From: Sphingomonadaceae bacterium | GTDB taxonomy: Bacteria; Pseudomonadota; Alphaproteobacteria; Sphingomonadales; Sphingomonadaceae | DNA length: 36,454 nucleotides | NCBI GenBank assembly: GCA_947453945.1 | Contig: CANGJB010000030.1 | Location: 1-36,454 of the forward strand | Direction of reading: 5' to 3' | Shown: positions 9,484 through 18,095 of the stretch, piece after piece | How the letters are laid out: every line of letters starts with the position of its first letter | Position numbering within the stretch: position 1 is the stretch's first letter | Made by a program: the position numbers and the translations under genes | The notes under the pieces: model-generated | What the model was told of the DNA's origin: nothing | Seen by the model: only the letters and a program-made list of their open reading frames with translations | The model's database searches: none

Positions 9484-10905
9484 ATGATCCGTAAGATGAT
9501 CGGCGGGGTTGCAGGCGCGGGCTTGACGCTCGGCGCCGCTTCCACTGCCCTTGCCCAGGCGGCGATGGTCAAGGCGCCCGATGTGGCGACGCAGGCCACC
9601 ATGGTCAACAAGGGTGACACCACCTGGATGCTCGTTTCGTCCGTGCTCGTACTGATGATGAGCATTCCGGGCCTCGCGCTGTTCTACGGCGGCCTGGTCC
9701 GCACCAAGAACATGCTTTCCGTTCTCATGCAGGTGTTCATGATCGTTTCGATCGCGGGCCTGCTCTGGGCAACCTACGGCTACAGCCTCGCCTTCACTGG
9801 CGGTTCGCCCTTCATCGGCGGCTTCGGCAAGGTTCTGATGGCCGGCGTGACCAGCGGGACGTATGCCGCGACGTTCTCCAACAACGTCTACATCCCGGAA
9901 CTCAGCTACTTCGTGTTCCAGATGACCTTCGCCATGATCACCCCAGCGCTGTTCATCGGTGCGTTCGCTGAACGCATCAAGTTCACGCCGCTGATGCTGT
10001 TCGTGGTGCTGTGGTCGACCTTCGTCTATTATCCCATCGCGCACATGGTGTGGTACTGGGCCGGACCGGACTTCCTTTCGGGTCAGCCGGGCGACTGGGG
10101 CTATCTCTACGGCAAGGGCGCGCTGGACTTCGCGGGCGGCACCGTGGTGCACATCAACGCGGGTATCGCCGGTCTTGTTGGCTGCATCATGCTCGGCAAG
10201 CGCCTGGGCTATGGCAAGGAAGCCACGCCGCCGCACTCGCTGACCATGACCATGATCGGCGCTTCGCTGCTGTGGGTGGGCTGGTTCGGCTTCAACGCGG
10301 GTTCGAACCTTGAATCGAACGGTGTTGCTGCGGTTGCCTTCGTCAACACCATGCTGGCGACTTGCGCTGCTGCGGTGAGCTGGGCGGTTATCGAACAGGT
10401 CGTGCACAAGAAGCCTTCGACGCTCGGCGCAGCCACCGGTGCGGTTGCCGGTCTGGTTGCCATCACCCCGGCTTCGGGCCTTGGCGCTCCGATGACCTCG
10501 ATCGTCCTCGGCCTCATCGTTTCGCCGATCTGCTTCTTCTTCGTCAGCACGGTGAAGAACAAGTTCAAGTACGACGATACGCTCGATGTGTTTGGCGTCC
10601 ACTGCGTCGGCGGGATCGTTGGCGCGCTCGGTACCGCCATTGTCGCAGATCCGAAGCTCGGCGGTCAGGGCTACTTTGACTACACCGTGTTCCCGGCCGT
10701 TGCGGTCGCTCCGGAAGCTTACAGCATCTCGAGCCAGTTCATCGTCCAGCTCCAGGCTGTCGGTCTCACGCTGGTCTGGTCGGCACTCGGTACCGCTATC
10801 ATCTGGTTCGTGCTCGACAAAACGATCGGCATGCGGATCAGCGAAGAAGGCGAGCGTGAAGGGCTCGACATCGCTGAGCACGGTGAGCGCGCCTACAACT
10901 ACTGA
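9484..10905 (+). CDS. amtB: Ammonium transporter AmtB
   Basis: Encodes 473 residues of an inner-membrane trimeric ammonium channel. The first 24 or so residues look like a cleavable signal peptide ending ALAQA, followed by eleven membrane segments. Conserved Amt features include GLALFYGGLVRTKNMLS, the periplasmic NH4-recruiting region, the FAGGTVVHINAGIAGL segment with the first pore histidine, and DVFGVHCVGGIVG with the second. ATG 9484 has GGGGAA in front; ATG 9469 and an earlier GTG are possible but lie outside the signal peptide. It lies 32 bases after glnK, so both genes share the sigma-54 promoter. A strong terminator follows at 11025. Confidence 0.96.
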   Translation: MIRKMIGGVAGAGLTLGAASTALAQAAMVKAPDVATQATMVNKGDTTWMLVSSVLVLMMSIPGLALFYGGLVRTKNMLSVLMQVFMIVSIAGLLWATYGYSLAFTGGSPFIGGFGKVLMAGVTSGTYAATFSNNVYIPELSYFVFQMTFAMITPALFIGAFAERIKFTPLMLFVVLWSTFVYYPIAHMVWYWAGPDFLSGQPGDWGYLYGKGALDFAGGTVVHINAGIAGLVGCIMLGKRLGYGKEATPPHSLTMTMIGASLLWVGWFGFNAGSNLESNGVAAVAFVNTMLATCAAAVSWAVIEQVVHKKPSTLGAATGAVAGLVAITPASGLGAPMTSIVLGLIVSPICFFFVSTVKNKFKYDDTLDVFGVHCVGGIVGALGTAIVADPKLGGQGYFDYTVFPAVAVAPEAYSISSQFIVQLQAVGLTLVWSALGTAIIWFVLDKTIGMRISEEGEREGLDIAEHGERAYNY

Positions 10906-11024
10906 TCGGCCTTCGCCGATTGGCAACCACTAATTCCAAGCTTGGCGGGGCCGGGGGGCGAGATCCTCTCCCTCGAGCCCACCAGGGCCCCGCCAGACCA
11001 TGTTCCTCCTGCGAACACACTCAA

Positions 11025-11059
11025 GGCCGGAAGCGTTTTTGCGCTTCCGGCCCTTTTTT
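11025..11059 (+). terminator. Rho-independent terminator after amtB
   Basis: A perfect 11-bp stem (GGCCGGAAGCG at 11025-11035 pairing with CGCTTCCGGCC at 11042-11052) has a six-base loop and is followed by C and six T (11054-11059). It ends the glnK-amtB transcript about 150 bases after the stop codon. A second, weaker stem (ATCGGC/GCCGAT, 10905-10920, loop CTTC, no T-run) lies right behind the amtB stop and may stabilise the 3' end. Confidence 0.92.
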
Positions 11060-11182
11060 CGTTTGCTGCGAGAGCACGGAATCGCGGTTCTCCAATGCAA
11101 GATCGCTGTGTTAACCTTCCCACAACGCCCTTAGGTTATATGCCTAGTTTGAAGTGAACGGCTGACCTTAGGGGACGACAGG

Positions 11183-13387
11183 GTGGTGCTGCGCAAAGCA
11201 CGCGAGGTTTTCGGAAGAGGGGCGGTTGAAGCTCCGCCTCCTCGCACATCCGAAGGCGAGGCTGCGGCCCTCTGCCACACCTATGAGGACCTGGGCCTCG
11301 GCTTCTTCTGGTCGACGGACGGCGAAGGCCGCGTGACCTATCTTTCGCCCGGCGCCCAGACGCTGCTGACGGAAGGGGCCGACGCTACCGGCCAGAACTT
11401 CCTGGAAATGTTCCTGCGCACCGGCGGCGAGAGTGAAGGTGAGCGCACGCTGCCCTTCGCCTTTGCCCGCAAGGGGCGCTTCGAGAAGATCACCGTGCGC
11501 AGCGAGCGCGGCGAGGACGAGACGCTGTGGTGGTCGATCTCGGGCGAACCTGTCATTGTGCGCGGCGAATTCGCGGGTTTCCGCGGCCACTGCGAGGATA
11601 TCACCGGCGAGCGGCGCTCTGCCGAAGAGAGCTCGCACATGGCGATGCACGATGCGCTGACCGGCCTGCTCAACCGGCGCCGCATGTCGCAGCTCCTTGA
11701 ACGCACGCTGACATTCTGCTCCTCGCAGCGCAGCCCCTGCGCGATCATGCTGATCGATCTCGATCGCTTCAAGCAGGTCAACGATACGCTTGGCCATGCC
11801 GCCGGCGATGCCCTGCTCAAGCAGGTCGCGGCGCGTCTCGTGCGCGTGGTGGGCGACAAGGAAAAGGTCAGCCGACTTGGCGGCGACGAATTCCAGGTCA
11901 TCATGCCCGGGATCGATGATCGCGGTGTGCTCGGCGATATTGCCACCAGCATCATCACCAGCATTTCGCAGCCCTATACCATCGATGGCAGCCGCTGCCT
12001 GATCGGCGCATCGGTCGGCGTCGCGGTTTCCCCGTTCGACGGCGATGATAGCGACAGCCTCGTGCGCAATGCCGACTTGGCGCTCTATGCCGCCAAGGGC
12101 AGCGGGCGCGGGCGGTTCCGCTTCTTCAGCGCAGACCTCCTCAAGGCCGCGGCCGATCGCCGCCTGCTTGAGGAAGACCTTCATGACGCGCTCCAGAAGG
12201 ACGAGCTTGAAATCCATTACCAGCCGGTCGTGCGCGCAGAGGACAACCATGTCGTCGGTGTCGAGGCGCTGGTGCGCTGGAACCATCCCGAACACGGTCC
12301 GGTAAGCCCCGCGCGGTTTATTCCGATCGCGGAGGAATCGAACCTCATCAAAGGCATCGGCGAATGGGTCCTGCGGCGCGCCTGCGCCGAAGCCGTGGCC
12401 TGGCCGGGCGGGCTGCGCGTGGCGGTCAATGTCTCACCGGTGCAATTCGGCGATGATGGTTTCCCTGCGCTCGTGGCCAGTGCGCTCGCGAATTCCGGCC
12501 TTGATCCGGAATTGCTCGAACTGGAGATCACCGAAAGCGTCTTCCTGCAGGAAGGCGGTGCCACCAACGACCGTTTCAAGGCGCTCAAGGGCCTTGGCGT
12601 GCGCCTTGCGCTCGACGATTTCGGTACTGGCTATTCCTCGCTAGGTTATCTGAAGACCGCGCCGTTCGACAAGATCAAGATCGACCAGTCCTTCGTGCGC
12701 GGCGCGACCGAAGCCGGATCTCGCAACCGCGCGATCATTGCCGCGATCGTCGCGCTGGCGCAGGCGCTGGAGATGGATACGACCGCCGAAGGCGTCGAGA
12801 GTTTCGATCAGTTCGACCTGATGAAGAGCCTCAACGTCACGCTCGTGCAAGGCTACATCTACAGCAAGCCGATTCCAAACGATGAGTTCGTCAAGAAGCT
12901 CAACGAGGGCAACTGGATCATCGAGCCGTCCGGCCCTGCGTTCCAGCGCCACGACCGGCAGGCCATGTTCCGCCGCATCGGCGTGATCCACGACAACCAC
13001 TACTATCCGGTGGTGCTGCGGAACCTTTCGGTATCCGGCGCGTTGATCGAGGGCCTTGTCGATGTGCCGATAGGCTCCGAGTTCGTCATCGATCTCGGCG
13101 AAGGCCAGTTGGCCGTTGCCAAGGTGCGCCGTTCGCGCAAGCGCCAACAGGGGCTGGAATTCGAACAGGCGCTCGTGCCGGATGGCAATGGCGGCTTGTG
13201 TACCCGCCACCGCGCTTCGCCTTACCAGCTGGCCGCTGCCGGCCTGCCGCAGAGCCCGAAGGGCGACGGCATCCAGCCGGTCGGCCCGCACCTGATCGGT
13301 GGTGGCGAGGACGGCAAGGCGTCAATGCCGGCCTTCGCCATGGCGAGCGACTGGAAGGGTGCCGCACTGCGCGCAGATGTCGCCTGA
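11183..13387 (+). CDS. PAS-GGDEF-EAL-PilZ cyclic-di-GMP signalling protein
   Basis: Encodes 734 residues, cytoplasmic, with no membrane segment. A PAS-like sensor spans about 35-145. A GGDEF diguanylate cyclase domain covers about 155-315, with an intact GGDEF at 233-237 but no RxxD inhibitory site before it. An EAL phosphodiesterase domain covers about 330-575, with E361-A-L, the VNVSP Asn, ITES, DDFGTGYSSL at 478-487, KIDQSF, AEGVE and QGY all kept, so hydrolysis of c-di-GMP is likely. A C-terminal PilZ-like domain from about 588 has an Arg-rich RHDRQAMFRR segment and NLSVSG, the usual c-di-GMP ligands. Start GTG 11183 follows AGGGGA. The C-terminal end after about 680 is not recognised. 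Balance between synthesis and breakdown is unknown. Confidence 0.93.
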   Translation: MVLRKAREVFGRGAVEAPPPRTSEGEAAALCHTYEDLGLGFFWSTDGEGRVTYLSPGAQTLLTEGADATGQNFLEMFLRTGGESEGERTLPFAFARKGRFEKITVRSERGEDETLWWSISGEPVIVRGEFAGFRGHCEDITGERRSAEESSHMAMHDALTGLLNRRRMSQLLERTLTFCSSQRSPCAIMLIDLDRFKQVNDTLGHAAGDALLKQVAARLVRVVGDKEKVSRLGGDEFQVIMPGIDDRGVLGDIATSIITSISQPYTIDGSRCLIGASVGVAVSPFDGDDSDSLVRNADLALYAAKGSGRGRFRFFSADLLKAAADRRLLEEDLHDALQKDELEIHYQPVVRAEDNHVVGVEALVRWNHPEHGPVSPARFIPIAEESNLIKGIGEWVLRRACAEAVAWPGGLRVAVNVSPVQFGDDGFPALVASALANSGLDPELLELEITESVFLQEGGATNDRFKALKGLGVRLALDDFGTGYSSLGYLKTAPFDKIKIDQSFVRGATEAGSRNRAIIAAIVALAQALEMDTTAEGVESFDQFDLMKSLNVTLVQGYIYSKPIPNDEFVKKLNEGNWIIEPSGPAFQRHDRQAMFRRIGVIHDNHYYPVVLRNLSVSGALIEGLVDVPIGSEFVIDLGEGQLAVAKVRRSRKRQQGLEFEQALVPDGNGGLCTRHRASPYQLAAAGLPQSPKGDGIQPVGPHLIGGGEDGKASMPAFAMASDWKGAALRADVA

Positions 13388-13448
13388 GCCCCACTTGCCC
13401 GCGTGAGACGGTTCCCTTGGAGCGGCAAGCCCGCTAAGGCGCGCCGTC

Positions 13449-14585
13449 ATGTCAGAGCCGTCCGCCCCCTCCGCAGCCACCCGTCCCGTGCCCAAGCCGT
13501 GGATTGCGGCGATCCATCCCTATGTACCGGGCAAGTCCACCGGGGCTGACGGGAAGGTGCTGATCAAGCTCTCCGCCAATGAGAACCCGCTTGGTACCAG
13601 CCCGCTGGCGTGCGCCGCGCGCCTTGGCGGCGGGGAAGGCGCGGGCGATCCGGCGCGCTATCCCGATCCCGAAAGCCACGCCTTGCGCGGCGCGCTCGGC
13701 GCGCTCCACGGCATTGATCCGGCGCGGATTGTCATGGGCACAGGTTCCGACGAACTGCTGCACCTCGCCGCGCAGGCCTTCGCCGGGCCTGGTGACGAAG
13801 TGCTTTACCAGCGCTACGGCTTCTCGGTCTACGAGATCGCCGCCCGGCGCTGCGGTGCAGCGCCCATCGAGGCGCCTGACCGCGACTATGCCGCCGATGT
13901 CGATGTCCTCCTAGGCTGCGTGACCCCGCGAACGCGTGTGGTGTTCCTCGCCAATCCTAACAACCCCACCGGCAGTTACCTGCCGCGTGCAGATCTCGCC
14001 CGGCTCCACGCCGCGCTGCCGGCAGACGTGCTGCTTGTCGTCGATCAGGCCTATGCCGAATATCTTGAGGCAGAGGCGGACGATGGCGCGCTTGCCTTGG
14101 CGGCCTCTGCCGAAAACGTGCTGGTCACGCGAACTTTCTCCAAGATCTACGGGCTTGCCGGCGAACGCGTCGGCTGGGCCACCGGCGCGCCGCACTTGAT
14201 CGACATGCTCAATCGCATCCGCGGGCCGTTCAACGTCACTGTGACGGCACAGGCATCCGCGCTCGCGGCACTGGGCGATCTGGCCTTTGTCGACGCCTCG
14301 CGCACGCACAACCGGGCCGAGCGCGCCCGCTTCGTCGCCGCGCTCGAAGCGCTGGGCAATCATGGACTGCGCCCGTTGCCGAGCGAGGCAAACTTCGTGC
14401 TGATCGAGTTTTCCGGGGCGCTCACCGCCGAGGCGGCTTACAAGGGCCTCATGGACGAGGGCTTCATCACCCGCTGGCTGCCGGGGCAAGGGCTGCCGCA
14501 GTGCCTGCGCATCACCATCGGCAGCGCCGCCGAAATGGACCGGGTCGCGGCCGTGCTGCGCGCTCTGGCGCAAGCCGCGCGATGA
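13449..14585 (+). CDS. hisC: Histidinol-phosphate / aromatic aminotransferase
   Basis: Encodes 378 residues of a fold-type I PLP aminotransferase of the HisC family. Visible features: [11 protein letters not shown] near the N terminus, NPNNPTG at 169-175, the PLP-ring aspartate D199 in VVDQAYAEY, and the Schiff-base lysine K232 in [17 protein letters not shown]. It acts in histidine synthesis (imidazole acetol phosphate to histidinol phosphate). Members of this group in Zymomonas are known to accept aromatic keto acids as well, and the overlap with the next gene, a cyclohexadienyl dehydrogenase, suggests a role in tyrosine and phenylalanine synthesis too. The stop overlaps the next ATG by four bases. 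Confidence 0.94.
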   Translation: MSEPSAPSAATRPVPKPWIAAIHPYVPGKSTGADGKVLIKLSANENPLGTSPLACAARLGGGEGAGDPARYPDPESHALRGALGALHGIDPARIVMGTGSDELLHLAAQAFAGPGDEVLYQRYGFSVYEIAARRCGAAPIEAPDRDYAADVDVLLGCVTPRTRVVFLANPNNPTGSYLPRADLARLHAALPADVLLVVDQAYAEYLEAEADDGALALAASAENVLVTRTFSKIYGLAGERVGWATGAPHLIDMLNRIRGPFNVTVTAQASALAALGDLAFVDASRTHNRAERARFVAALEALGNHGLRPLPSEANFVLIEFSGALTAEAAYKGLMDEGFITRWLPGQGLPQCLRITIGSAAEMDRVAAVLRALAQAAR

Positions 14586-15502
14586 GCGTGCCCGCGCCGT
14601 TTGCCCGGGTTGCGGTCATCGGGCTTGGGCTGCTGGGCGGTTCTGTCGCCCGCGCCGTCCAGGCGTATATGCCCGGTGCGGTCACCACCGGGTTTGACGC
14701 CGATCCCGCCGTCCGTATGCGTGCCCGCGAGATCGAACTGGCGGCCGAGATTCCCGAAACCGCAGCCGAGGCCGTCGCCGGGGCCGATCTTGTCGTGCTT
14801 TGCGTGCCGGTCGGCGCGATGGAAGCAGCCGGCCGCGCCATTGCACCGCACCTGGCTCCTGGTGTCATCGTCACCGACGTCGGGTCCAGCAAGGCGAGCG
14901 TGGCCCGCGCGCTGGCTGAGGCTTTGCCGGGCGTGAGCGTGATCCCTTCGCACCCGGTGGCCGGCACCGAACAGAGCGGGCCGGACGCGGGCTTTGCCGC
15001 GCTGTTCAAGGGCCGCTGGTGCATCGTCACCCCGCCGCCCGCCGCCGATGCGGACGAGATCGCGCGGGTCACCGCATTCTGGGAAGCGCTCGGCGCGCGG
15101 GTAGAGGTGATGGATGCTGAACATCACGACCGCGTGCTCGCCGTCACCAGTCACTTGCCGCACCTCATTGCCTACACCATCGTCGGCACTGCCTCCGATC
15201 TTGAGGAAGTGACGCAGAGCGAGGTCATCAAGTATTCCGCGGGCGGTTTCCGCGATTTCACCCGCATCGCGGCGTCCGATCCCACGATGTGGCGCGATGT
15301 GTTCCTCAGCAACCGCGAGGCCGTGCTCGAAATGCTCCAGCGTTTCAGCGAGGATCTGACCGAACTGCAGAAGGCGATCCGCAAGGGTGATGGCGCGATG
15401 CTGTTCGATACCTTCACCCGCACCCGCGCGATCCGCCGTTCGATTATCGAGATGGGCCAGGACGATGCGCGGCCCGATTTCGGCCGCAGCCACGAAGACT
15501 AG
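14582..15502 (+). CDS. tyrC: Prephenate/arogenate (cyclohexadienyl) dehydrogenase
   Basis: Encodes 306 residues of the TyrA family, an NAD(P)-dependent oxidative decarboxylase that makes 4-hydroxyphenylpyruvate or tyrosine from prephenate or arogenate. The dinucleotide-binding motif GLGLLGGS lies at residues 15-22. Further family marks are DVGSSKASV, the [16 protein letters not shown] substrate segment, and [10 protein letters not shown] followed by [12 protein letters not shown] with the catalytic-region residues. There is no fused chorismate mutase and no ACT domain, so this is the short single-domain form, likely free of the usual allosteric module. The gene starts inside the hisC stop (ATGA). 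Its TAG stop overlaps the stop of the opposing transporter gene in the palindrome CTAG (15499-15502). Confidence 0.93.
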   Translation: MSVPAPFARVAVIGLGLLGGSVARAVQAYMPGAVTTGFDADPAVRMRAREIELAAEIPETAAEAVAGADLVVLCVPVGAMEAAGRAIAPHLAPGVIVTDVGSSKASVARALAEALPGVSVIPSHPVAGTEQSGPDAGFAALFKGRWCIVTPPPAADADEIARVTAFWEALGARVEVMDAEHHDRVLAVTSHLPHLIAYTIVGTASDLEEVTQSEVIKYSAGGFRDFTRIAASDPTMWRDVFLSNREAVLEMLQRFSEDLTELQKAIRKGDGAMLFDTFTRTRAIRRSIIEMGQDDARPDFGRSHED

Positions 15503-16791
15503 CTGACGAGGAACATTCCCGAGACGAGGATCATCACCGCCGTCGCCGCCCAGCCGCCCCATTTCAGCAGCGGCGGCAAGGTCAGCCGGCCCATGACCTT
15601 GGGATTGCTTGCTGCCAGCATGGTCATCACCATCAGTGGCGGCGCAAGCAATCCGTTGATCACGGCGGTCCAGTAGAGCGCCTGCATCGGATCGATACCG
15701 ATGAGGTTGAGCGCAACGCCGCCCAGCACCGCCACCACGATGGCGCCATAAAACGCCTTGGCTTCGTGCGGCTTGCGGTTCAGCCCCTCGGCCCAGCCGA
15801 AAGTCTCCGAAAGCGCATAGGCGGCTGATCCGGCCAGCACCGGCACCGCCAGCAGGCCAATGCCAATGATCCCCACCGCAAACAGCAGAAAGCTGAGGTC
15901 CCCAGCAATCGGGCGCAGCGCGCTGGCGGCAGCATCGGCAGAAGCGACGGTGTTGATCCCATGCGCGTGGAGCGTGGCGGCCGTCGCGATCACAATGAAC
16001 AGCGCGGTCACGCTGGTTACGCCCATGCCCAGCAGCGTATCGGTCCGCATCCGGTTGAGGCCCGGCGCCGCAGCGCGGGGAAACACGCCGAGCGGGTGCT
16101 TGTGCAGCCGGTGCTGCTCCTCCACTTCCTGCCCGGCCTGCCAGAAGAACAAGTAGGGGCTGATTGTTGTGCCCAGCGCCGCAATCACCGCCATGGCCGT
16201 CTGCCGGTCGAAGCTCAGTTCGGGCACCAGCATCCCGCGCAGCACTTCGCGCGGCGAAATCTCGGCCACGAAGGGCACGAGGATATAGGCGAGGAGCGAA
16301 AGCGCGGACCACTTGAGGATCCGGGTATAGCGCTCGTAGCTCACGTAAATCTCGAGCAGCACCGAGATGCCGCCGAACAGCGCGACATACAGCATCGTCG
16401 GCCCCGGCAGCAGCAGATTGAGCGCCGCCGCCATTGCGCCAAGGTCGGAGCCGAGGTTGATCGTGTTCGCCACCAGCAGCAGCGTCACCGCCAGCCACAG
16501 CACCGGGCGCGGATAGTGCCGCTTGAGGTTGTGGGCGATGCCGTGCCCGGTCACCGCTCCGATCCGCGCGCAGATCAGCTGCGTTGCAACCAGCAGCGGG
16601 TAGCTGAACACCATGATCCACGCGAGGCTGAAGCCGAATTGCGCGCCGACTTGGCTGTAGGTGCCGATCCCGCTTGGATCATCGTCCGCCGCGCCGGTGA
16701 TCAGCCCGGGCCCCAGCACCTCACCCCAGGTGCGCGCATCGGACTCGGTGTGCCGCTGATCGCTTCCGGCGTCGATGCGGTCTTCGTCCAT
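15499..16791 (-). CDS. Nramp-related divalent metal transporter with altered metal-site motifs
   Basis: Encodes 430 residues of an SLC11/Nramp-type inner-membrane protein with about eleven membrane segments. The first helix, where canonical Nramps have DPGN, reads DPSG (D38-P39-S40-G41). In the sixth helix, where canonical Nramps have a metal-binding Met before Pro-His, it reads TTISPYLFF, so Ser211 replaces Met and Tyr replaces His. Loss of the soft Met ligand suggests that the cation is not the usual Mn or Fe; as far as I recall, the magnesium-transporting Nramp-related branch lacks it too. ATG 16791 was chosen; GTG 16797, overlapping the plsC stop (GTGA), is an alternative. Neither has a strong ribosome-binding site. 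It is the last gene of the ftsE-to-plsC block. Confidence 0.88.
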   Translation of the reverse strand: MDEDRIDAGSDQRHTESDARTWGEVLGPGLITGAADDDPSGIGTYSQVGAQFGFSLAWIMVFSYPLLVATQLICARIGAVTGHGIAHNLKRHYPRPVLWLAVTLLLVANTINLGSDLGAMAAALNLLLPGPTMLYVALFGGISVLLEIYVSYERYTRILKWSALSLLAYILVPFVAEISPREVLRGMLVPELSFDRQTAMAVIAALGTTISPYLFFWQAGQEVEEQHRLHKHPLGVFPRAAAPGLNRMRTDTLLGMGVTSVTALFIVIATAATLHAHGINTVASADAAASALRPIAGDLSFLLFAVGIIGIGLLAVPVLAGSAAYALSETFGWAEGLNRKPHEAKAFYGAIVVAVLGGVALNLIGIDPMQALYWTAVINGLLAPPLMVMTMLAASNPKVMGRLTLPPLLKWGGWAATAVMILVSGMFLVS

Positions 16792-16793
16792 GC

Positions 16794-17528
16794 TCACGCG
16801 TTCAGCGCGTTGATGGCGGCGTGCACCCGTGCTTCGATTTCCTCGCGCGGCAGCCCCGGCGGGATCTCCTCACCGCAGCGGTAGTGGATCGTCCCTGAGC
16901 ATTTCCAACGACGGTGGTAGAGCGGCCCGCTATCGACCGCGACCGGCACGACCGGCAGGCCCAGCATCTTGTAGAGCCCGGCAAAGCCGGCTTGTAGCGC
17001 GGGCCGCGTGCCGTGGGGCACGCGCGTGCCTTCGGGAAAGATGATCAGCGGCCGCCCATCGGCCGTCCACCGCCGCGCAGCGGTCAGCATGGCGCGCAAG
17101 GCACTTGCCCCGCGCGCGCGGTCCACTGCGATGAGGCCATAGCGCGTGCCCACCGTGCCCCACAGCGGAATGCGCAGCAGCTGATCCTTGGCGAAGACCA
17201 CGGGCAGGGGATAGAGGTGCGGCAAGTCGATCGCCTCGAAGAAGGATTCATGCTTGATCGCATAAAGCACGCCGGCGCGGGGCACGAACCCGCCGGTTTC
17301 AACCCTGATCCCCAGCAAGGCGCGGGCGCAGATGCGGTGCCAGGTCGACCAGGCACGTACTACCTTGCGAAAGCCCGCTTGGCCTAACACAAGCGCCACC
17401 AGCGCCGCGATGACCAGAACCACGCTTCCGCCATAGAAGGCGGCATAGAACGCCAGCCCGCCCAGGATGCGGTGCAGCGGCGCGCCGCCATCGCGGGCGG
17501 GATCGGGCTGCCTTGCAGTATCCGGCAC
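16794..17528 (-). CDS. plsC: 1-acyl-sn-glycerol-3-phosphate acyltransferase family protein
   Basis: Encodes 244 residues. PlsC transfers an acyl chain to lysophosphatidic acid to make phosphatidic acid at the inner membrane. A membrane segment lies near residues 15-45. The catalytic motif reads KHESFF followed by E, so it is HX4E instead of the textbook HX4D. The second and third blocks are present (FAKDQLLRIPLWG, FPEGTRVPHG). The start is uncertain: the frame extends far upstream into the ydcF-like gene, but GTG 17528 has AGGA eight bases before it and lies eight bases after that gene's stop. The substrate could differ from lysophosphatidate, as the family also contains other acyltransferases. 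Confidence 0.88.
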   Translation of the reverse strand: MPDTARQPDPARDGGAPLHRILGGLAFYAAFYGGSVVLVIAALVALVLGQAGFRKVVRAWSTWHRICARALLGIRVETGGFVPRAGVLYAIKHESFFEAIDLPHLYPLPVVFAKDQLLRIPLWGTVGTRYGLIAVDRARGASALRAMLTAARRWTADGRPLIIFPEGTRVPHGTRPALQAGFAGLYKMLGLPVVPVAVDSGPLYHRRWKCSGTIHYRCGEEIPPGLPREEIEARVHAAINALNA

Positions 17529-17536
17529 GCCTTGTC

Positions 17537-18094
17537 CTACCACCCGGCCAACCAGGCCAGCACCCGCGCGATCAGCTTGTTGTACTCGATGAACAGCGTC
17601 TTCATGCTGGGGCGCGAAGGTACGGCATCGGGCAGGATTTCCACGCCCCGGGGCGCGGCCATCGCCAGATCGAACACTGCGCGGCGCATGTGCCAGTCGG
17701 TCGTGACAAGGCGCACCGAGGTCAGATGCTCCGCTGCGATCCACCGCGCGGCTTCCAGTCCGTTGGAGCGGGTATCGACCGATTCGAAGCCGAGCGTCAC
17801 GCAGCAGGCGAGAAGCTCCGGCGAAACCTTGTACTCGGCTGCGAACTCGCCCGGCTTCACCTCGCTCGCCACGCCGGCGATCAACGCCTTGCGCGCCTGG
17901 CCTGCGCGCAGCACCTCGATCGCGCGAGGAATGCGCCCGCCAGCCCCGGTCAGCGCGATTACGCCGTCAGTCTTGCGTACACCCGCCGGGCGCGGCAGCG
18001 TCAGGGTAAACCACAGGAATCCGAGGACCCACGCCAGCAGGACCGCCGCACCAACACGGCGGAACAGGCCGGGAGGCTTACGCATCCGTGCCAT
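17537..18094 (-). CDS. YdcF/ElyC-like DUF218 membrane protein
   Basis: Encodes 185 residues. One N-terminal membrane segment (about residues 12-33, AAVLLAWVLGFLWFTLTLP) anchors a DUF218 domain on the outer face. The domain shows the family blocks IALTGAGGRIPRAIEVL, KALIAGVASEVKPGEF, DTRSNGLEAARWI and VRLVTTDWHMRRAVFDL. DUF218 proteins such as SanA, ElyC and YdcF act in envelope integrity, but the biochemical reaction is not known. It starts one base after the ftsX stop and ends eight bases before plsC, so it is in the ftsEX operon, which points to a link with cell-envelope growth or division. Confidence 0.87.
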   Translation of the reverse strand: MARMRKPPGLFRRVGAAVLLAWVLGFLWFTLTLPRPAGVRKTDGVIALTGAGGRIPRAIEVLRAGQARKALIAGVASEVKPGEFAAEYKVSPELLACCVTLGFESVDTRSNGLEAARWIAAEHLTSVRLVTTDWHMRRAVFDLAMAAPRGVEILPDAVPSRPSMKTLFIEYNKLIARVLAWLAGW

Positions 18095-18095
18095 G

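Noticed and set aside
14438..16621. A 727-codon open frame on the - strand across hisC, tyrC and the transporter gene.
   Set aside because: It runs antisense or out of frame to three clear genes, has no family features, and long antisense frames are expected at this GC content. The same applies to open frames at 2203-3300, 6526-8319, 9247-10926 and 34246-35982.
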